A stretch of DNA of 34,710 nucleotides from JBBDIM01 sp040880405 (GTDB taxonomy: Bacteria; Planctomycetota; Planctomycetia; Pirellulales; Pirellulaceae), in assembly GCA_040880405.1 (NCBI GenBank), contig JBBDIM010000075.1, positions 1-34,710 of the forward strand, given 5' to 3'. Positions 14,655 through 24,759 of this stretch are shown here, piece after piece. The notes beneath the pieces are model-generated. The model made no database searches. It was given only the letters and a program-made list of their open reading frames with translations, and was not told where the DNA came from. The first letter of the stretch is position 1, and each line of letters starts with the position of its first letter. The translations under genes and the position numbers were made by a program.

Positions 14655-16345
14655 CAAGGTTGCGTTTGCACGAAATCCACCTTCTGTCGGAAGTCGAAAA
14701 AACAGCGAAGAGAGTAAAGTTTCCCAGCCTCGTAACAGTAATAAAGGGGGAAAATGACCACGGAAAATCGTGCTTAATAAAGTCGCTGTACGCTGCATTT
14801 GGTGCCATACCACAAAAGGTCCATCCGAATTGGGAAAAACTAAATGTTGCATTACTCGTACATTTCGAAATTGCGGGAACGCATTTTCACATTCTCAAAG
14901 CAGGAAAGCTCTTCAGTTTATTCAATTCAGAAGAGGAGTTAATCCAGAGCTATAGCAGCGTAACCAAGGGTCTCGGACCTGCATTGAGTGAATTATTTGA
15001 TTTCAACTTAAAGCTCACTAATTCATCGACTAGGCAAGCCGAACAGGCTACACCTGCGTTTCTTTTTCTTCCATTTTATTTCGATCAGGACCGTAGTTGG
15101 ATTGAGAGCTGGTCTTCATTCGAGCGACTTCAACAGTTCCGAAGCTATAGAAAAGCTATTGCTGAGTACCATACTGGGCTACGTCCAAATGAATACTACG
15201 CAGCGAAAGGAAGACAGGCGGAGGCCTTTGATGATCGCGAAGAGCTCCGAAATCAGCGAGTAGTAGTTAACCGAGTCCTCGAAAAAATCGAAACGCTCAT
15301 GAAAGAATCGCAGTTCGATCTAGACATCGCAAATTATGAACAAGAGGTCGCGAGGCTACTTTCACAGTGCAATGTGCTCCGCACCAAAGAAGAAGCTTTG
15401 CGAGACCAGATGGTGAGCATTGACAACAAGCGGATCTTCATCGAGCGACAGATTGAAATTACAGTACAAGCAGCCAACGAGCTCAATAAAGATTTCGTGT
15501 TCGCAGCTGAAAAGTTGGGTGACAACGTGGAATGTCCAACTTGTGGAGCGCATTATGAAAACTCATTCGCAGAACGCTTTGGGATTGCTGCCGATGAAGA
15601 TCACTTTCGCGCATTGCTCGTTAAGCTAAATGAGGAACTCACACAATGCGACCTAGAGTTGGAAATAAAGAGGGAAGCCGCGTCATCTATCGCAAAATGT
15701 GTCACAGAGATTCAAGATTTATTGGCGGTCCGACAAGGCGAGATTCGATTGCAGGATGTCTTGCAGAGCGAAGGAAAGAAAGAGGTAAGGCACGTCCTGC
15801 GATCTGAAGTTGATGAACTGAATCGCGAAATCGGTGAGGCTGACGAGCGAATCCAGAAAGCCGAGGGGGAGATGCGTAAGCTAATTGCCCCTAAACGAAC
15901 AAAAGAAATTAAGGAATATTACCAAGGGCGAATGTCTGTGTACTTGCGACTGCTGAACGTCACTGAATTGTCGGAATCTAGCTATGAGAATGTTCATTCT
16001 CAAATCAAAGAAAACGGCAGTGATGGCCCCCGGGCTCTCCTTGCATTTTATTTTGCAATTCTTAAGTCGATCGAAAAGTATTCAACTACTACTATTTGTC
16101 CGATTGTCATCGATTCACCGAATCAACAGGACCAAGATGTTGATAACTGGAGAAGGATTCTTGAGTTTATGAGGGATCAACGACCTCCAGAGGCTCAGAT
16201 GATCTTAGGGCTGGTGGATGATTTGGGCATCGACATGGGTGGAGAAGTTGTGGAACTCACCCACTACCGCCAACTGCTTCAAAAAGATGAATATCATGAC
16301 GTTGCAACGCGAGTGAGGCCATTCCTCGACAAAGTACTTTCTTGA
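14651..16345 (+). CDS. Rad50/SMC-like ATPase with zinc-hook motif, LmuB-like
   Basis: This 564-residue protein has the split ATPase layout of SMC/Rad50 proteins. The N-terminal Walker A is GENDHGKS (residues 33-40). A charged coiled-coil region covers about 185-290, then a CPTC motif (Cys295 and Cys298, in VECPTCGAHYE) at the turn, then the returning coiled coil to about 430. Near the C-terminus are a signature-like SDGPRALLAFYFAIL and Walker B CPIVIDSPNQQDQD with Asp488. Such proteins bind DNA ends or unusual DNA and control a partner nuclease. In Lamassu, LmuB is a sensor that releases the LmuA nuclease; this is family knowledge, while its application here is inference. It is translationally coupled to the nuclease gene through ATGA, and it is shorter than Rad50 because of its short coiled coil. 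Confidence 0.75.
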   Translation: MTRLRLHEIHLLSEVEKTAKRVKFPSLVTVIKGENDHGKSCLIKSLYAAFGAIPQKVHPNWEKLNVALLVHFEIAGTHFHILKAGKLFSLFNSEEELIQSYSSVTKGLGPALSELFDFNLKLTNSSTRQAEQATPAFLFLPFYFDQDRSWIESWSSFERLQQFRSYRKAIAEYHTGLRPNEYYAAKGRQAEAFDDREELRNQRVVVNRVLEKIETLMKESQFDLDIANYEQEVARLLSQCNVLRTKEEALRDQMVSIDNKRIFIERQIEITVQAANELNKDFVFAAEKLGDNVECPTCGAHYENSFAERFGIAADEDHFRALLVKLNEELTQCDLELEIKREAASSIAKCVTEIQDLLAVRQGEIRLQDVLQSEGKKEVRHVLRSEVDELNREIGEADERIQKAEGEMRKLIAPKRTKEIKEYYQGRMSVYLRLLNVTELSESSYENVHSQIKENGSDGPRALLAFYFAILKSIEKYSTTTICPIVIDSPNQQDQDVDNWRRILEFMRDQRPPEAQMILGLVDDLGIDMGGEVVELTHYRQLLQKDEYHDVATRVRPFLDKVLS

Positions 16346-16450
16346 CTTCTCACCCCTTATCTAATGCGCCAAAACTACTGTTCGAACATGGATAAACTCG
16401 AAAAGCTAAATGCGTCGCGATACGTTAAATCGTCGCATACCCCCACCCCT

Positions 16451-18195
16451 CTACAAAATCACCGGCCCCGCGGCCCTCACCTCTTCACTCACCCCATCGC
16501 TGTACGTCTTAAAATTCTCAATAAATAGCGTCGCCAGCCGGGTGGCGATGCGGTCGTAGGCGGCTGGGTCGGTCCAGGTTTCTCGGGGGACTAGGATATC
16601 GGACGGGACGCCGGGGCAGGCGGTCACCACGTTCAGGCCGAAGACTGGGTCGGGCGTCGTGGGGGCGTCTGCTAGTTCGCCGCTGTGGATCGCGTCGATG
16701 ATCGCTCGGGTCAGCGGCAGCTTGATCCGTTTTCCGCCACCGTAGCTGCCGCCGGTCCAGCCGGTGTTGACCAGCCAGACGTTGGCGTTATGCCGCAGCA
16801 TTTTCTCGGCCAACAGCTCGGCGTACTTGCCGGGATGCCACACCAGAAACGGCCCGCCGAAACAGGGGCTGAAGGTCGCCTGCGGTTCGGTCACACCGAC
16901 CTCGGTTCCGGCGACCTTGGCCGTGTAGCCACTGATAAAGTGATACATTGCCTGGGCTGTGGTCAATTTGCTGACCGGGGGCAAAACGCCGAAGGCATCG
17001 CAGGTTAAAAAAATCAAATCGGTCGGGTGACCGGCCCGGCAGGGGATTTTGGCATTGCCGATGAACTCGATCGGATACGCACCCCGCGTGTTTTCCGTGA
17101 TGCTGGTATCGGTGAAGTCGACGTGGTGGTCCTCCTTGTCGTACACCACGTTTTCCAGGACCGCCCCAAACCTGAGGGCCTGGAAGATTTCCGGTTCGGC
17201 ATCCGGGGTCAGGTCGATCGCCTTGGCGTAGCAGCCCCCTTCAATGTTCGAGATGCCATGCTCCGACCAGCAATGTTCGTCATCGCCGATTAACAGTCGT
17301 TTGGGATCGGCCGAGAGGGTCGTTTTCCCGGTTCCTGAGAGGCCGAACATCACGCTACTGCGGCCCGTTTCCGGGTCGCAAGTGGCGCTGGCGTGCATCG
17401 AAAGGACATTCTCCTTCGGCATGAAGTAGTTCATCATGGTGAAGACCCCCTTCTTCATCTCGCCGGCGTATTCGGTCCCCAGAANNNNNNNNNNNNNNNN
17501 NNNNNNNNNNNNNNNNNNNNNNNNNNNNNNNNNNNNNNNNNNNNNNNNNNNNNNNNNNNNNNNNNNNNNNNNNNNNNNNNNNNNTTCATCATGGTGAAGA
17601 CCCCCTTCTTCATCTCGCCGGCGTATTCGGTCCCCAGAATAACCATCACGCGGTCTTCCAGGTTGACGTCGACACTGGTCTTGGAGGTCATCCCTGGGGT
17701 GTGCTGATTGGCCGGGAATCGGCCCGCGTTGTAGATCACGACGTCCGGCTCGTGGAAGGTCACCAGTTCCTCTTCGGTCGGCCGGATCAGCATCGTGTGC
17801 ATGAACAACGCGTGATAAGGGCGCGAGCAAATCACGCGGATTTTCAGCCGGTGTTTGGGATCCCATCCGGCGTAGGCATCAATCACATACAGCTTGGGGC
17901 AGATGTTGAGGTAGTCTTTGGCGCGTTCCAAGTTGATCCGGTAGGTGTGCTCGTCGATCGGAATATTGACCGGCCCCCACCAGACATCCTGCTCGGAGGC
18001 GGGGTTTTTGACGACGCGTTTGTCTTTGGGAGAGCGGCCCGTCTTGGCCCCGGAGTAAGCGATCAAGGCCCCGGAAGCGGCGATGGCGGCGTCCTTTTCG
18101 TCGCGGATCGCCTCTTCATAAAGCCGGGAAGGGGCCAGGTTGCGGCGGATGTCGTCGACGTAGATGCCTAAGGTTTTGAGGTCAATGGAACTCAC
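16451..18195 (-). CDS. pckA: ATP-dependent phosphoenolpyruvate carboxykinase, split by an assembly gap
   Basis: PEP carboxykinase makes phosphoenolpyruvate from oxaloacetate and ATP, the first step of gluconeogenesis. The ATP type is shown by GLSGTGKTTLSADP (P-loop), followed by LIGDDEHCW and the NIEGGCYAKAI region. TGRSPKDKR and the TGWTGGSYG segment are also present. The gene starts at a GTG (18195) and stops at 16451. A run of 100 N (17485-17584) interrupts it. The 55 bp on both sides are identical and encode the same residues (EYAGEMKKGVFTMM), and removing the N run plus one copy (155 bp) restores one frame of 529 residues, the normal length. It is therefore an intact gene broken by assembly, not a pseudogene. 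Confidence 0.96.
17430..17639. other. Scaffold gap of 100 N inside pckA flanked by an exact 55-bp duplication
   Basis: Bases 17485-17584 are N, and 17430-17484 equals 17585-17639 exactly. Because 155 is not a multiple of 3, keeping the gap shifts the reading frame and creates two false overlapping half-genes. Collapsing it gives one continuous pckA. Confidence 0.95.
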
Positions 18196-18298
18196 GGCGG
18201 ACTGCTCTTTCAGTGGAGAACGCGGGCGGATCGAGTGGGAGCTGTTGCCATTTTATCGCGAATCGGAAAAGTGGCGACCCCATCCGCGGAGTCCTCAT

Positions 18299-18369
18299 CC
18301 CTGGGACCGCCGGCGTCCCCGCCGGCATGATTGACAGCGTCGGTGGTAGCCAAGCCGGCAGTCCCAGGG
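18299..18369. repeat. GGGACCGCCGGC palindromic intergenic repeat
   Basis: CCCTGGGACCGCCGGC (18299-18314) and GCCGGCAGTCCCAGGG (18354-18369) are inverted copies matching at 15 of 16 positions, enclosing about 39 bp. The element lies between the start of pckA and the end of the DUF1501 gene and looks like a REP-type repeat. Confidence 0.6.
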
Positions 18370-18370
18370 G

Positions 18371-18417
18371 GCAAGAAATAGAACAGGCGATCTCGCGCGG
18401 GGTGAGATCGCCTGGTT
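18371..18417 (-). terminator. Hairpin terminator after the DUF1501 gene
   Basis: AGGCGATCTC (18385-18394) pairs perfectly with GAGATCGCCT (18404-18413), and the outer GAAC pairs with GTTC after one bulge. Read on the minus strand the stem is followed by the T-rich TCTATTTCTTG. It lies about 25 nt past the DUF1501 stop, ending the PSD1-DUF1501 transcript before pckA. Confidence 0.7.
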
Positions 18418-18440
18418 CCATTTTCAGGTTTTCACGCCGG

Positions 18441-19904
<1,464 letters not shown>

Positions 19905-19916
19905 GGTTAGCTACCC

Positions 19917-22355
19917 CTAGTCGATAAACAGGAACTCATTCAAATTCAACAGCGTCAGGCAGTACAGGTCGAAGGCCTGCTGCGCCGGAACACCATGTTC
20001 CTCTTGCAGGCGAGCGACCAACCGCTTCCCAATTTCGAGATCGGAATCGTTGGCTTCTCGCGCCAAGACAAAGGTCACCGCCTGCCGGATTCGCGGTTCC
20101 AATTCGTCGCTCGGCACCGCCTCTCGAACCCGATTGGCCAAGTGGACAGACTCCTCATGGGCGAACGAGCCATTGAGCAGCCCCAAGGCCTGGGCCGGCT
20201 GGGTGGTCACGAATCGCTCGGAACAGGAGGCATCGGTTTCCGGGAAGTCGAAGTTCGACAAAATCGGCGTGATCAACGAGCGTTTCAAGTGGATATAAAC
20301 ACTCCGCCGCGCCTGATCTTCCGGCGAAGACTTGCCCCATCCCTGCCCTGGCTGCGACTGCCCCGCCATCACCTCTTTGGAAATATTGGAATAAAAGCCG
20401 GGGCCGTACATCTTGGAATTAAATCGTCCGTTGACCAGCAGGATGGAGTCGCGCACCTCTTCGCCGGTTAGTCGGCGAGGGTTGAACCTCCAGAACAGGT
20501 CGTTGGCGGCATCCCGCGCCAATCCATCCTCCGCACCTGCCGACGACATCCGATAGACGGCGGAATTCATAATCAACCGGTGCATCTGGTTGATGTCCCA
20601 GCCGCTGTTGACGAACTCGGTCGCCAAGTAGTCGAGCAGTTCCGGGTGGGTGGGCTGCATCCCGAGTTGGCCGAAATTGCTGGTCGAGGCGACGATGCCG
20701 CGGCCAAAATGATGGTGCCAGATCCGGTTGACCATCACTCTTGCCGTTAAGCGGTTGTCCGGCGAGGCGATCCAGTTGGCCAACACGGTTCGGCGGCCGG
20801 AGGTCGTTGCATCCTCGCGGGGTGGCTCGATCGGCGGGATCTCATCCCCAAACAACGAAGGAAACGCCGGCTGAACTTCCTCACCCGGAGTATGGGGGTT
20901 CCCTCGCATCATCAGATGCGTGGGTGGCGGATTGCGGTCCGATCGGTTCACCGCCAACGCGTATTCCCGCGGGGGCAGATATTGATCTTTCTCCTGCAAG
21001 CCAGCCAGTTCCCGCTTCAGGGCCTCGAACTCGGAAGCCTCGTTGGGGACTAGTTCGATGACCCGCTCAAGTAGCTCCTCACGCTTCCGCGATCGTTCGT
21101 ATTGACGACGTTCTTCACGCGGCAATTTCTCGATCGCCTTCCCGACAATCGCGTCGATCTTCTTTTCTACCCGCAGCTTTTCCTCGTTGTGCGAATCATG
21201 CTGCGAAATCACTTCCTCCGAGGAAATTTCGTACTGGCTGGTGGGGATACTGTACGTTTTCATCCCCCGGAAAAACGCGAGGAAGCTGTAATAATCCTCA
21301 TGTTTGATCGGATCGATCTTATGTTCATGACACCGCGCACACGCCACGGTCATCGCCAAGAAGGCGCTGCTGGTGGTGCTGACGATGTCGTCGTACTGGT
21401 CCGCCTCGTGCTGCACCTTGTCGGCCGGTTCGTCGTCCCACAAACCGAGGCGATAGTAGCCGGTGGCGATGATCGTATCGTTGGTCCGGTCGACCATTTC
21501 GTCCCCCGCCAACTGTTCCTTAATGAACTGGTCGTACGGCTTGTTGTCGTTGAACGAGCGGATCACATAGTCGCGGTACCGCCAAGCGTTTGGCTTGACG
21601 CCGTCCCGTTCGTAGCTGTTGGTCTCCGCGAATCGAACCAGGTCCAACCAGTGGCTACCCCATTTTTCGCCGTAGTGCTGCGAGGCGAGGAGCTCGTCGA
21701 TCAGGTTTTCCCACGCGGTGGGAGATTCGTCGTTGACGAAGGCCTCGATCTGTTCGTGCGTTGGGGGTAGCCCGGTTAGGTTGTAGTAGGCACGTCGCAC
21801 CAGCGCCGCTCGGCTCGCCTCAGGATTGGGCTGCATGTTTGCCTTTTCAAGGCGGCCCAGAATGAATGCATCGATCGGCGTCCGCACCCAATCCGTGTTT
21901 TCCACGACCGGTGGCTCTTGAGGGGTGACCGGCTCGAAAGCCCAATGCCCCTCGAACTCCGCCCCTTCGGCGATCCAGGTTCGCAGGATCTCCACTTCCT
22001 CTTCGGTTAGTGGTTTTCCCTCGGGGGGCATCCGAGTGAACTCGTCCTCGGCGGTGATCCGCGCCAGCAGTTCGCTCTCTTCCAGGTTCCCCGGGACGAT
22101 CGCGTGAAGCCCGGAATCGGTTTCGGCGATTGCGTTTTCTTTCCGGTCCAGACGAAGACCCGACTCGGCATCGCCGGGACCGTGACAGGCATAGCATTTT
22201 CGCGCGAGGATCGGCTTCACTTGATCGGTGAACGAGACCGATTTCTCTTGTGCAAACCCCCAATTAGATACGGAAATCACAAGAGCCAGCGCAAACATCC
22301 CCAATCGGCAGAACTGTCGGCTCAACTGGCGGTGGGTACGGTTCATCAAGGACAT
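19917..22355 (-). CDS. PSD1 and planctomycete cytochrome C domain protein (DUF1549/DUF1553)
   Basis: This is a planctomycete-type exported multidomain protein of 812 residues from the ATG at 22355. A hydrophobic leader (LGMFALALVISVSNWGFAQ) precedes a cytochrome-like domain with CYACH (Cys54, Cys57, His58) and FTRMPPEGKPLTEEEVEILRTWI. The DUF1549 domain follows (WVRTPIDAFILGRLE, then a second heme-type motif CARCH in VACARCHEHKIDPI). The DUF1553 domain closes the protein (RTVLANWIASPDNRLTARVMVNRIWHHHFG). It may bind heme c and act in periplasmic redox or glycan metabolism, but the function is not established. The frame extends to a TTG at 22373; the ATG at 22355 or 22346 seems more likely. 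It is the first gene of the pair with DUF1501 and is divergent from the XylR-like regulator. Confidence 0.93.
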   Translation of the reverse strand: MSLMNRTHRQLSRQFCRLGMFALALVISVSNWGFAQEKSVSFTDQVKPILARKCYACHGPGDAESGLRLDRKENAIAETDSGLHAIVPGNLEESELLARITAEDEFTRMPPEGKPLTEEEVEILRTWIAEGAEFEGHWAFEPVTPQEPPVVENTDWVRTPIDAFILGRLEKANMQPNPEASRAALVRRAYYNLTGLPPTHEQIEAFVNDESPTAWENLIDELLASQHYGEKWGSHWLDLVRFAETNSYERDGVKPNAWRYRDYVIRSFNDNKPYDQFIKEQLAGDEMVDRTNDTIIATGYYRLGLWDDEPADKVQHEADQYDDIVSTTSSAFLAMTVACARCHEHKIDPIKHEDYYSFLAFFRGMKTYSIPTSQYEISSEEVISQHDSHNEEKLRVEKKIDAIVGKAIEKLPREERRQYERSRKREELLERVIELVPNEASEFEALKRELAGLQEKDQYLPPREYALAVNRSDRNPPPTHLMMRGNPHTPGEEVQPAFPSLFGDEIPPIEPPREDATTSGRRTVLANWIASPDNRLTARVMVNRIWHHHFGRGIVASTSNFGQLGMQPTHPELLDYLATEFVNSGWDINQMHRLIMNSAVYRMSSAGAEDGLARDAANDLFWRFNPRRLTGEEVRDSILLVNGRFNSKMYGPGFYSNISKEVMAGQSQPGQGWGKSSPEDQARRSVYIHLKRSLITPILSNFDFPETDASCSERFVTTQPAQALGLLNGSFAHEESVHLANRVREAVPSDELEPRIRQAVTFVLAREANDSDLEIGKRLVARLQEEHGVPAQQAFDLYCLTLLNLNEFLFID

Positions 22356-22736
22356 GGGCAGTTCCGACACCAATAACGTGGCGATTAATTAGGGATCGAA
22401 GATAAAGAGGTCGCTAGCAGCCCGGCCGATACGGTAGTCGTCCGCTGATCAACGCGGAAGCGAATACCACCGGCGGAGTTCGCCCTGCAACAGACGAACC
22501 CAGGGTATGCCCCCATTCTTCTCGTTTTCGCCGAAGATTCAATGAGAATAAGCATTTACCTATTGAGAAACCTTTCCCAGCGGTTGAATTTGCCGCTTGT
22601 TGACGGAAATCCCCACTTCTTTTGCAAAATTCTCTTCTCCGGTGCCGCTTGGTAATTGATATTGAGATTGTTTCCGGTCCATAATCAGGCTCGTTGTCGA
22701 ACTTTTGCCAAGACTCCTCTGAGAAGCTTTTCGCCC
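22356..22736. promoter_or_regulatory. Divergent control region between PSD1 and XylR-like genes
   Basis: This 381-bp gap separates two divergently transcribed genes and so holds both promoters. It becomes AT-richer from about 22530. A perfect 10-bp palindrome, TTTTGCAAAA, lies at 22620-22629 and is a candidate operator half. No gene or RNA was recognised, and no full -35/-10 pair is convincing. Confidence 0.35.
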
Positions 22737-23909
22737 ATGCAACGCCGCCGCGTCATGCTCATTGTGGAAACCTCGCTCGTCTACGGACGCGAGGTTCTTC
22801 GAGGTATCAACCGGTATGTTGTCGCGAATGAGCCTTGGTCGATCTATGTGGATCTCCGCGAATTGGTCGTTCGCCCCCCAGCCTGGCTAGAGAATTGGGA
22901 CGGCGATGGCATCATCACCCGCAGTACCACCCCCAAATTGGCGGAACAGCTCCGCACCTGGAATATCCCCACGGTCGACCTGACCGACATCTACGGCGAC
23001 CAGGGGTTGCCCCACATCGGCACGGATCACGAAGCGGTGGGACGACTTGCCGCCGGGCATCTGATGGAGCGGGGATTTCGCCACTTCGCCTTCTGTGGGT
23101 TCTCGGGGCACAATTGGTCGCATCGGCGCAATGAAGGTTTCCGATCGGTCCTCGAAGCCATCTCCGGCACGGTCCACAAATACGAAAGCCCCTGGGATAC
23201 CTCCGCCGCTTTAACCTGGGAACAGCAGCAGGCCTCGCTCACCAAGTGGCTGCTCACCCTTCCCCGGCCGATCGGGATCATGGCCTGCAACGACATGCGC
23301 GGGCAGCACCTGTTGGATGCCTGTCGCCGGATTGAGGCCGCCGTCCCCGAAGAGATTTCCGTGATCGGCGTCGATAACGACGAGCTCGTCTGCGAACTGT
23401 GCGACCCGCCCTTGTCCAGTGTGATGCCCAACCCGCAGCGGATCGGGTTCGAGGCCGCCGCGCTGCTAGACCGCATGATGCAGGGTGAAAAGCCGCAGCA
23501 GATGAGCAAACTGATCGAGCCGGTGGGAATCGTCACCCGGCAGTCGACCGATGTCCTCGCAATCGACGATCCGTTGGTCGCCTCCGCGGTAAAGTACATT
23601 CGCCAGCATGCTTGCGATGGGATCTCCGTCGTCGAGGTCTTGCAGCACGTTCCGGTCTCCCGCAGCATTTTGGAGCGGCGGTTCCGGAAGTTTATCGGCC
23701 GCTCGCCCCAGTCCGAGATCCGAAATGTCCAGCTCAAACGCGTAAAACAGTTGCTCCGTGAGACCGACCTGCCGCTGGAGCGGATCGCGGCGCTCGCCGG
23801 TTACGAACACCCCGAGTACATGAGTGTCGTTTTTAAGCGGGAACTGGGCCAAACGCCCGGGCAATACCGCACGCAGAACGTAAAAGGGGCCTCGCGGCGG
23901 TTTCGTTAA
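22737..23909 (+). CDS. XylR-like AraC-family transcriptional regulator
   Basis: This is a DNA-binding regulator of the XylR type: an N-terminal sugar-binding domain of the LacI/periplasmic-binding fold and a C-terminal AraC HTH domain. From the ATG at 22737 it has 390 residues, the usual length. Residues about 5-270 include VMLIVETSLVYGREVLRGI, ADGIIT-like DGDGIITRS, HIGTDHEAVGRLAAGHLMER, GIMACNDMRGQHLLDAC and ISVIGVDNDELVCEL. The C-terminal region (about 285-380) has the two helix-turn-helix units, ISVVEVLQHVPVSRSILERR and LPLERIAALAGYEHPEYMS, then FKRELGQTPGQYR. The upstream extension to 22656 lacks family similarity. It likely senses a sugar and controls neighbouring genes, perhaps the divergent PSD1-DUF1501 operon. 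The name XylR reflects the family, not proven xylose sensing. Confidence 0.92.
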   Translation: MQRRRVMLIVETSLVYGREVLRGINRYVVANEPWSIYVDLRELVVRPPAWLENWDGDGIITRSTTPKLAEQLRTWNIPTVDLTDIYGDQGLPHIGTDHEAVGRLAAGHLMERGFRHFAFCGFSGHNWSHRRNEGFRSVLEAISGTVHKYESPWDTSAALTWEQQQASLTKWLLTLPRPIGIMACNDMRGQHLLDACRRIEAAVPEEISVIGVDNDELVCELCDPPLSSVMPNPQRIGFEAAALLDRMMQGEKPQQMSKLIEPVGIVTRQSTDVLAIDDPLVASAVKYIRQHACDGISVVEVLQHVPVSRSILERRFRKFIGRSPQSEIRNVQLKRVKQLLRETDLPLERIAALAGYEHPEYMSVVFKRELGQTPGQYRTQNVKGASRRFR

Positions 23910-23992
23910 GGAGACGCGGCGGTAAAATCGAAGACGGCCGTAACAACACGGAATTTTAGTTTGAACCGCCAACCTTTGATGGGCCCATCGCC

Positions 23993-24751
23993 ATGCACCA
24001 ATCGTCCCCCATCCGCGTGACCGTCTGGAACGAGTTCATTCACGAACGAGAAAAGGATGTCGTACGCGAGATCTACCCGCATGGCATCCATCAGGTGGTG
24101 GCCGAAGCCATCACCGAGCACCTAGGCGAAGACTGCACCACGCGGACCGCGACGCTCGATCAAGAAGAACATGGCCTCACCACCGAGGTCCTAGCGCAAA
24201 CCGATGTCCTGTTCTGGTGGGGACATGCCGCTCACGACAAAGTCGACGATGCCATCGTCACGCGTGTGCAGGAGCGGGTCCTCGACGGCATGGGCCTGGT
24301 GGTCCTCCACTCAGGGCACGAGGCAAAAATCTTCCAGCGATTGATGGGCACCAAGTGCTCGCTCCGGTGGCGCGAAGAGGGGGAGATTGAGCGGCTCTGG
24401 TTCGTCCGCCCGGGCCACCCCATCCTTGCTGGCCTGGAAGGGGAATATCTGGAACTCCCCACCACCGAGATGTACGGCGAGTACTTCGATATTCCGCAGC
24501 CCGACGAGCTGCTGACCATCAGTTGGTTTGAAGGGGGCGAAGTCTGCCGCAGCGGCTGCACGTGGCACCGCGGCCGCGGCAAAATCTTTTACTTCCGCCC
24601 GGGGCACGAGACGTTCCCCATCTACTACCACCCCGGCGTCCGCCGGATTCTGGCCAACGCCGCCGCGTGGGCGGTGCCTAGTGGGGTGCCCTATGTGGGG
24701 CAAGGCTCAAGGCACAGCGAGACACCGCTGAACCCCATCCAGCCGCAGTAG
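23993..24751 (+). CDS. ThuA domain-containing protein
   Basis: This 252-residue protein belongs to the ThuA (trehalose utilisation) family, with a glutamine-amidotransferase-like fold. It starts IRVTVWNEFIHEREKDVVREIYPHGIHQ, followed by TDVLFWWGHAAHDKVDD, GLVVLHSGHEAKIF and PTTEMYGEYFDIPQPDELL, ending with GRGKIFYFRPGHETFPIYYHP. No signal peptide is seen, so it is probably cytoplasmic. In rhizobia ThuA takes part in oxidising trehalose and related disaccharides; the reaction here is not known. It lies 83 nt after the XylR-like gene on the same strand and could be co-transcribed with it, which would fit a sugar-responsive unit. It converges on ychF with only 8 bp between the two genes and no visible terminator. 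Confidence 0.93.
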   Translation: MHQSSPIRVTVWNEFIHEREKDVVREIYPHGIHQVVAEAITEHLGEDCTTRTATLDQEEHGLTTEVLAQTDVLFWWGHAAHDKVDDAIVTRVQERVLDGMGLVVLHSGHEAKIFQRLMGTKCSLRWREEGEIERLWFVRPGHPILAGLEGEYLELPTTEMYGEYFDIPQPDELLTISWFEGGEVCRSGCTWHRGRGKIFYFRPGHETFPIYYHPGVRRILANAAAWAVPSGVPYVGQGSRHSETPLNPIQPQ

Positions 24752-24759
24752 CCCTCTCT

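Noticed and set aside
16405..16442. Hairpin terminator after the ATPase gene
   Set aside because: ATGCGTCGCGAT and AATCGTCGCAT pair only imperfectly and no T-run follows, so the signal is too weak to call.
16451..18195. pckA as a frameshifted pseudogene or two genes
   Set aside because: Collapsing the false gap restores one full-length frame with all catalytic motifs.
20741..21770. Plus-strand frames of 106 and 222 residues inside the PSD1 gene
   Set aside because: They are antisense shadows of the DUF1549/DUF1553 coding sequence, with unlikely composition.
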